Origin: Lentzea sp. NBRC 102530
Lineage (GTDB): Bacteria; Actinomycetota; Actinomycetes; Mycobacteriales; Pseudonocardiaceae
Direction of reading: 5' to 3'
Assembly: GCF_030269365.1 (NCBI RefSeq)
Contig: NZ_BSTF01000002.1
Coordinates: forward strand, 1 to 64,000
Length of the DNA: 64,000 bases
The notes beneath the pieces are model-generated. The model was not told where the DNA came from, searched no databases, and saw only the letters and a program-made list of their open reading frames with translations. The position numbers and the translations under genes are program-made. Shown one piece after another: positions 60,301-64,000 of the stretch; the stretch's first letter is position 1; every line of letters begins with the position of its first letter.

Positions 60301-63300
60301 ACGGCCTTCCTCTTCACCGGGCAGGGCAGCCAGCGCCTCGGTATGGGACGCGAGCTGTACGAAGCGTTTCCGGTGTTCGCGGACGCTTTCGACGCGGTGT
60401 GCGCCGAGCTCGACGGTCTGCTTGACCGGCCGTTGCGCGACGTCGTCTTCGGTGACGCCGAGGCGCTCGACCAGACCGGCTACACGCAGCCCGCGATCTT
60501 CGCGGTCGAGGTCGCGTTGTTCCGGACCCTGCAGGCGTGGGGCGTCCGCCCGGACTTCCTCGGCGGCCACTCCATCGGCGAGATCGCCGCGGCCCACGTG
60601 GCCGGGGTGCTGACGCTTCCGGACGCCGCTGCACTGGTTGCCGCGCGCGGCCGGTTGATGCAGGCGCTGCCGACCGGTGGCGCGATGGTCGCGTTGCAGG
60701 CCACCGAGGAAGAAGTCAGGCCGCACCTGGGCGACCTGGTCTCCCTCGCCGCGATCAACGGGCCGTCGTCCGTGGTCGTCGCGGGTGACGAGGAGGCAGT
60801 GCAGCGGGTCGTCGCGCAGTTCGCGGACCGGAAGTCCAAGCGGCTCACGGTCTCGCACGCGTTCCACTCGCCGTTGATGGACCCGATGCTCGACGACTTC
60901 CGGGCCGTGGTCTCGAAGTTGACGTTCACCGCGCCGAAGATCGCGATGCTCGGTGACGTGACGGACCCGGAGTACTGGGTGCGCCACGTCCGCGGCACGG
61001 TCCGGTTCGCCGACGCGGTGACCACGCTGGAGGGCCGGGGCGTCCGGACCTTCGTGGAGCTGGGCCCGGACGGCGTGCTGACCGCGATGGGCGCCGAGAG
61101 CGTCCAGGACGCGGTGCTGGTCAGCTCGCTGCGCAAGGACCGCGACGAGGTGCCGACGCTCCTGCGGGCGCTCGGCGTCCTGCACAACCGCGGTGTCGCG
61201 GTCGACTGGGCGGCGTTCTACGAGGGCACCGGCGCCCAGCGCGTCGACCTGCCCACCTACGCCTTCCAGCGCGAACGGTTCTGGTTCGACGTCACGCCCG
61301 CGAAGCCCAAGGACACCCCGGCGTACCGCGTCGCGTGGCAGCAGGCCACCGATCCCGGCACCGCCGTGGCCCACGGCCGCTGGCTGGTCGTCGGGGACGC
61401 CGAGATCGCCACCGGCCTCGCCGACCGCGGGCTCGACGTCGTCGCGATCGACGACGTGGCCGGCCTGCCGGAGGAGGAGTTCGACGGCGTCGTGTCCGCG
61501 GCGGGCGTCGAGTCGGCGCTGCTGCTGGTGCAGCGCACGACCGCACCGCTGTGGTGCGTCACCCGCGGCGCGGAGTCCACACCGGACGCCGCCCAGGTCT
61601 GGGGCTTCGGCCGGGTCGCCGCGCTGGAGCACCCCGGCCGCTGGGGCGGCCTGGTCGACCTGCCGTCCACTCTGGACGGTCCGGCGCTCGACCGGCTCGC
61701 CACGGTGCTCACCGGCACCGAGGACCAGGTCTCCATCCGCGAGAACGGGATCTACGTCCGCCGCCTCAAGCACGCCTCCGTCGAGGCCGGCACGTGGGCG
61801 CCGCGCGGCACCGTGCTCGTCACCGGCGGCACCGGCACGCTCGGCGGGCACGTCGCCCGCTGGCTGGCCGCCGAGGGCGCCGAACACCTCGTGCTGACGT
61901 CGCGCCGCGGGCAGGACGCGCCCGGTGCGGCCGCGCTGCAGGCCGAGCTCGGCGACCGGGTCACCATCGTCGCGTGCGACGTGACCGACCGGGCCGCGAT
62001 GTCCGCACTGGTCGAGGAGTTCTCGCCCAGCTCCGTGCTGCACCTGGCCGGCATCGGCCAGGACAGCGCACTCGACGACACCGACGCCGCGCTGCTCGAC
62101 GAGGTCCGCTCGGCCCGCGTCGAGGGTGCCCGCCTGCTGGACGAGCTGGTCGGCGACGTGGACGCGTTCGTGCTGTTCTCGTCGACCTCCGGCGTGTGGG
62201 GCGCGGGCCGCCAGTGCGGGTACGCGGCCGGTGACGCGTTCCTGGACGCACTGGCCGAGTCCCGCCGCGCCCGCGGCCTCGCCGCGCTGTCGATCTCGTG
62301 GGGCCCGTGGGCCACGTCGAACGTCGAGTGGGCGGACCTGCTGCGGCGTCAGGGCGTCATGCCGCTGGCACCGTCGGCGGCGCTCACCGCGTTGCGCAAC
62401 GCCCTGGCCTGGCAGCTGACCTCGCTCGTCGTGGCGGACGTCGACTGGGCGCGGTTCGCCCCGGCGTTCACCGCGACCCGGCCGAGCCCGCTGCTCGGCG
62501 ACCTGCCCGAGGTCGTGGCCGCGCTCAAGCCCGCGACCGAGGACGACGCCGCGGCGTCCGAGCTGGTCGTGCGCCTGCGCGGGCTGTCCGCGGCCGAGCA
62601 GGAGGCGGCCCTGGTCGAACTCGTGCTCACCGAGGTCGCCGCCGTGCTCGGCTACGCCTCCGCGGACTCGATCGAACCGGGCCTCGCCTTCCGCGACCTC
62701 GGGTTCGACTCGCTGACCGCCGTCGAGCTGCGCACCAGGCTGGCCGAGGCCACCGGACTCCGGCTGCCCGCCACCCTCGTGTTCGACTACCCCAACCTCG
62801 CCACGCTGGCCGCGCACCTGCGTGACGAGCTCCTCGGCACCGAGGCCGACGGCGCGCTCGTGGCCGCGCGGGGCATGTCGTCCGACGAGCCGATCGCCAT
62901 CGTGGGCATGGGCTGCCGCCTTCCCGGGGACGTGTGGACGCCGGAGGACCTGTGGCGCTTGGTGTCCACCGGCAGCGACGCCGTCGGCGGCTGGCCGACG
63001 GACCGCGGCTGGGACCTCGAGAACCTGTACCACCCGGACCCCGACCACGAGGGCACCTCGTACGCCCGTGAAGGCGGGTTCCTCTACCAGGCCGGTGAGT
63101 TCGACGCCGCGTTCTTCGGGATCAACCCGCGTGAGGCGCTGGCGATGGACCCGCAGCAGCGCATGCTGCTGGAGACGTCGTGGGAGGCCGTCGAGCGGGC
63201 CGGCATCGACCCGGAGTCGTTGCGGGGCAGCCGGACCGGTGTGTTCACCGGTACGAACGGTCAGGACTACGCGGCGGCGACGTTCGAGCTGCCGCCGGGC

Positions 63301-64000
63301 ATCGAGGGTTACCTCGGCACGGGTGTCGCGGCCAGCGTCGTGTCGGGTCGCATCTCGTACGCCTTGGGCCTCGAGGGTCCGGCGGTCACGGTCGACACCG
63401 CGTGCTCGGCTTCGTTGGTGGCGATTCACCTCGCGGTGCAGGCTTTGCGTGCTGGTGAGTGCGATCTGGCGTTGGCCGGTGGTGCGTCGATGATGTCGAC
63501 GCCGGGTGCGTTCATCGACTTCTCCCGTCAACGCGGTCTCGCGGTCGACGGTCGCTGCAAGTCCTTCGCGGCCGCCGCCGACGGCACCGGCTGGGGCGAG
63601 GGCGTCGGCATCCTGCTCGTCGAGCGGCTGTCGGACGCCCAGCGCAACGGGCACCAGGTGCTCGCGGTGATCCGCGGTTCGGCGGTGAACCAGGACGGCG
63701 CGTCGAACGGCCTCACCGCGCCCAACGGTCCTTCGCAGCAGCGCGTGATCCGTCAGGCACTGGCGAACGCCGGTCTGTCCACCGCGGACGTCGACCTGGT
63801 GGAGGCGCACGGCACCGGCACGAAGCTGGGTGACCCGATCGAGGCGCAGGCGCTGCTCTCCACCTACGGCCGGGACCGCGACGTCCCGCTGTACCTGGGT
63901 TCGCTGAAGTCCAACATCGGCCACACGCAGGCCGCGGCCGGTGTCTCCGGTGTCATCAAGATGGTGATGGCGCTGCAGAACGGTGTGCTGCCGAAGACGT
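54322..64000 (+). CDS. Modular type I polyketide synthase 3 (partial): modules 11, 12 and start of 13
   Basis: The frame is open from ATG 54322 to the window end (3226 residues seen, no stop). GGAG at 54311-54314 sits 7 bases upstream of the ATG, and the gene starts 25 bp after PKS 2, so it is co-transcribed. It opens with a docking coiled coil ([20 protein letters not shown]) that matches the docking type at the PKS 2 C-terminus, so it accepts the chain from module 10. Modules are KS-AT-KR-ACP (11), KS-AT-KR-ACP (12) and a KS (13) cut by the window. Both ATs are malonyl-type. KR11 is A-type with Ser in place of the usual Asn after the Tyr motif. KR12 has Arg in place of the catalytic Lys. 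A 20-codon patch in KR11 has strongly atypical codon use. Further modules and chain release lie beyond the window. Confidence 0.93.
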   Translation, partial: MTTSSNDKVVAALRASLKETERLRKQNQQLAAAAREPIAIVSMSCRYPGGVSSPEDLWHLVSTGGDAISALPADRGWLDDELTFGVSGGGFLHDAAEFDPAFFGISPREALAMDPQQRLLLETSWEAVERAGIDPRSLRGSQTGVFVGGSATGYGTGLEEVPEGLEGHLLTGSTPSVMSGRVAYTLGFEGPAVTIDTACSSSLVAIHLAAQSLRNGECSLALAGGVMVMANPSVFAEFDKQGGLSQDGRCKAFSATADGTGWSEGAGVLLLERLSDAQRNGHQILAVVRGSAINQDGASNGLTAPNGPAQQRVIRQALSGAKLTPSEVDVVEAHGTGTRLGDPIEAQAILSTYGQDRERPLLLGSLKSNIGHSQAAAGVGGVIKMVMAIRNGIAPRTLHVSEPTPQVDWEAGDVKLLVEEQAWPETGRPRRAAVSSFGVSGTNAHTIIEQAPESEEDTRESPRTVGVLPWVLSARTAEALRAQATGLEGVDGDPVDVGFSLATTRTPFEHRAVVLGDVQAGVAALAAGERAEHVVSGRTVEGRTAFLFTGQGSQRVGMGRELYEAFPVYAKAFDEVAALVDVRDEELDRTEFTQPAIFALEVALFRLVESWGVRPDFLAGHSIGEIAAAHVSGVLSLEDAATLISARARLMQALPEGGAMVALQATEDEVLPHLTELVSIAAVNGPQSVVVAGDEAAVEAVVARFADRKSKRLSVSHAFHSPLMDPMLDDFRAVVSKLTFSAPKIAMLGDVTDPEYWVRHVRDAVRFADAVTSLEAQGVRTFLEIGPDGVLTAMGQDSVTEAVLVAGQRKGRDEVATIVRAVAELHVRGVKVDWSAFFVDARPVALPTYPFQREHFWLEVGASGAATTGGGEDSEFWAAVESGDLESLGDSLSLGQDALEALAEWRRKSRTSSTVDAWRYRVSWLPLTNLGAATASGRWLVLGTGHDEIAAGLAERGVEVVRVAYDADRETLAATLRDVGAVDGVLSLVALTEPATATLVVVQALGDAEITAPLWVTTRGAVSTGRSDGVVDPAQTQVWGIGYVVGLEHADRWGGVVDLPEVLDKRAMDRFAAVLAGTEDQVAVRGSGVFGRRLGHAPLTSEGSEWTPNGTTIVTGGTGSLGGRVARWLAGSGCEHVVLTSRRGPDAPGAAELKAELEELGARVSIVACDVADRDAVAALLAEYPPDAVVHAAGADYLMAIEDHGLAEFDEVLRGKVSGAVHLDELLGDVNAFVVFSSIAGTWGSGGQAAYSAASAFLDGLAESRRARGLVATSVSWGPWAESGMATVGDTEEHLRKRGLTSMAPELAITALERAIRSGEPAVTVVDMDWAKFTPAFTMARPSPLIGDLPEVRAALEAEAPAPTGESELVRKLAGLTEAEQRDAVVELVRTHTAAVLAYSSADAIETGRAFRELGFDSLTAVDLRNRLTADTGLRLPATLVFDYPNAAVLAAFLHGELLGARTETEAATVSSHDGEPIAIVAMSCRYAGDVRSPEDLWKLVATGTDAVSGMPTDRGWDLEALYDPDPTRQGTSYAREGGFLHDAPMFDPTFFGISPREATAMDPQQRLLLETSWEAFERAGIDPNSVRGSRTGVFAGTNNHDYLALLEEVPDGLEGHLGTGNAASIVSGRVSYTFGLEGPAVTVDTACSSSLVALHLAVQALRAGDCDLALAGGVTIMSTPGTFIDFSRQRGLAVDGRCKAFADAADGTGWGEGVGMLLVERLSDAQRNGHQVLAVVRGTAVNQDGASNGLTAPNGPSQQRVIRHALGNAGLAPSEVDVVEAHGTGTALGDPIEAQAILSTYGQDRERPLLLGSLKSNIGHTQSASGVGGVIKMVMAMRHGLVPQTLHVDEPSAQVDWSAGAVELVTSPVEWPETGRPRRAAVSSFGFSGTNAHAVIEQAPQVETAAVGRTPLPAVPVVLSGRTAAALRAQAARLQSAVDGADLTDLAFSLATTRAQLEHRATVVARDHAELLAGLADVAAGRGERGMPGEGRTAFLFTGQGSQRLGMGRELYEAFPVFADAFDAVCAELDGLLDRPLRDVVFGDAEALDQTGYTQPAIFAVEVALFRTLQAWGVRPDFLGGHSIGEIAAAHVAGVLTLPDAAALVAARGRLMQALPTGGAMVALQATEEEVRPHLGDLVSLAAINGPSSVVVAGDEEAVQRVVAQFADRKSKRLTVSHAFHSPLMDPMLDDFRAVVSKLTFTAPKIAMLGDVTDPEYWVRHVRGTVRFADAVTTLEGRGVRTFVELGPDGVLTAMGAESVQDAVLVSSLRKDRDEVPTLLRALGVLHNRGVAVDWAAFYEGTGAQRVDLPTYAFQRERFWFDVTPAKPKDTPAYRVAWQQATDPGTAVAHGRWLVVGDAEIATGLADRGLDVVAIDDVAGLPEEEFDGVVSAAGVESALLLVQRTTAPLWCVTRGAESTPDAAQVWGFGRVAALEHPGRWGGLVDLPSTLDGPALDRLATVLTGTEDQVSIRENGIYVRRLKHASVEAGTWAPRGTVLVTGGTGTLGGHVARWLAAEGAEHLVLTSRRGQDAPGAAALQAELGDRVTIVACDVTDRAAMSALVEEFSPSSVLHLAGIGQDSALDDTDAALLDEVRSARVEGARLLDELVGDVDAFVLFSSTSGVWGAGRQCGYAAGDAFLDALAESRRARGLAALSISWGPWATSNVEWADLLRRQGVMPLAPSAALTALRNALAWQLTSLVVADVDWARFAPAFTATRPSPLLGDLPEVVAALKPATEDDAAASELVVRLRGLSAAEQEAALVELVLTEVAAVLGYASADSIEPGLAFRDLGFDSLTAVELRTRLAEATGLRLPATLVFDYPNLATLAAHLRDELLGTEADGALVAARGMSSDEPIAIVGMGCRLPGDVWTPEDLWRLVSTGSDAVGGWPTDRGWDLENLYHPDPDHEGTSYAREGGFLYQAGEFDAAFFGINPREALAMDPQQRMLLETSWEAVERAGIDPESLRGSRTGVFTGTNGQDYAAATFELPPGIEGYLGTGVAASVVSGRISYALGLEGPAVTVDTACSASLVAIHLAVQALRAGECDLALAGGASMMSTPGAFIDFSRQRGLAVDGRCKSFAAAADGTGWGEGVGILLVERLSDAQRNGHQVLAVIRGSAVNQDGASNGLTAPNGPSQQRVIRQALANAGLSTADVDLVEAHGTGTKLGDPIEAQALLSTYGRDRDVPLYLGSLKSNIGHTQAAAGVSGVIKMVMALQNGVLPKT
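54427..58703 (+). other. PKS module 11: KS-AT(malonyl)-KR(A)-ACP
   Basis: KS about 54427-55670, AT about 55960-56840, KR catalytic part about 57650-58180 and ACP about 58465-58700. KR11 has LTSRRG, HAAG, Lys and Tyr, AGTWGSGGQ (A-type), and Ser at the Asn position (58084-58086); a hydroxyl is predicted. KS11 has the shortened loop ([16 protein letters not shown]) and GGSATGYG, like KS8 and KS9, although the preceding module has no DH or ER. Confidence 0.9.
58747..62841 (+). other. PKS module 12: KS-AT(malonyl)-KR(altered)-ACP
   Basis: KS about 58747-60015, AT about 60297-61225, KR catalytic part about 61810-62310 and ACP about 62615-62840. The KR keeps [15 protein letters not shown], Ser and Tyr. 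The catalytic Lys position is Arg (SARVEGA, Arg codon 62116-62118), the Asn after Tyr is Asp (62233-62235), and HAAG is HLAG. Activity is uncertain, so the product is a ketone or a hydroxyl. Confidence 0.88.
62884..64000 (+). other. PKS module 13: ketosynthase, truncated by window end
   Basis: The KS runs from 62884 to the window end. The active-site Cys (codon 63403-63405 in [10 protein letters not shown]) and both His motifs ([12 protein letters not shown] and NIGHTQAA) are visible, so condensing activity is expected. Its fingerprint ([16 protein letters not shown] loop) is the type that follows hydroxyl-forming modules elsewhere in this PKS. AT and later domains lie beyond the window. Confidence 0.92.

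Overview
The window is a GC-rich actinomycete chromosome segment with strong G/C bias at third codon positions, GTG/TTG starts and G-rich intergenic hairpins. The style of the polyketide synthase (PKS) genes suggests Pseudonocardiales (Lentzea/Saccharothrix/Amycolatopsis-like), but no rRNA or housekeeping gene fixes the genus. It holds the left part of a giant cis-AT modular type I PKS locus.

Layout. 1-86: C-terminal end of an IS110-type transposase. 87-502: non-coding DNA with small repeats and a perfect 38-bp palindrome. 503-3019 (minus strand): a two-gene operon of a flavin amino-acid 2-monooxygenase (amide-forming amine oxidase family) and a nitrilase-superfamily amidohydrolase. 3020-3647: divergent regulatory region. 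3648-6374: a LAL-family (large ATP-binding LuxR-type) regulator with an in-frame TTA codon. 6606-33563: PKS 1 (loading ACP plus modules 1-6). 33759-54296: PKS 2 (modules 7-10). 54322 to beyond the window end: PKS 3 (modules 11, 12 and most of the ketosynthase of module 13).

How the genes fit together. An amide-forming amino-acid monooxygenase, an amidase and a PKS that starts with a lone ACP match the known route in which arginine (or lysine) becomes an omega-guanidino- or omega-amino-acyl starter, as in aminopolyol and marginolactone pathways. The CoA ligase and starter acyltransferase that route needs are not in the window. All twelve complete AT domains carry malonyl-CoA signatures, so the chain is unbranched. 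Predicted beta-carbon states for modules 1-12 are: OH, OH, C=C, OH, C=C, OH, CH2, CH2, OH, keto or OH (degenerate KR10), OH, uncertain (altered KR12). This is a polyol segment, not a conjugated polyene.

Regulation. A 17-bp tandem motif, YAGGGGNCGSGYAGGGG (two hexamers with an 11-bp period), lies about 75-105 bp upstream of the amidase/monooxygenase operon, of PKS 1 and of PKS 2, each time oriented toward the gene. A looser version precedes the regulator. This looks like a shared operator. The TTA codon suggests an added bldA-type developmental control through the regulator.

The most interesting points are the shared operator, the starter pathway, KR10 (three damaged motifs) paired with an out-of-class downstream KS11, the KS fingerprints that track the upstream module's chemistry, near-identical tracts shared between modules and between genes, and a 20-codon patch of aberrant codon use in KR11.
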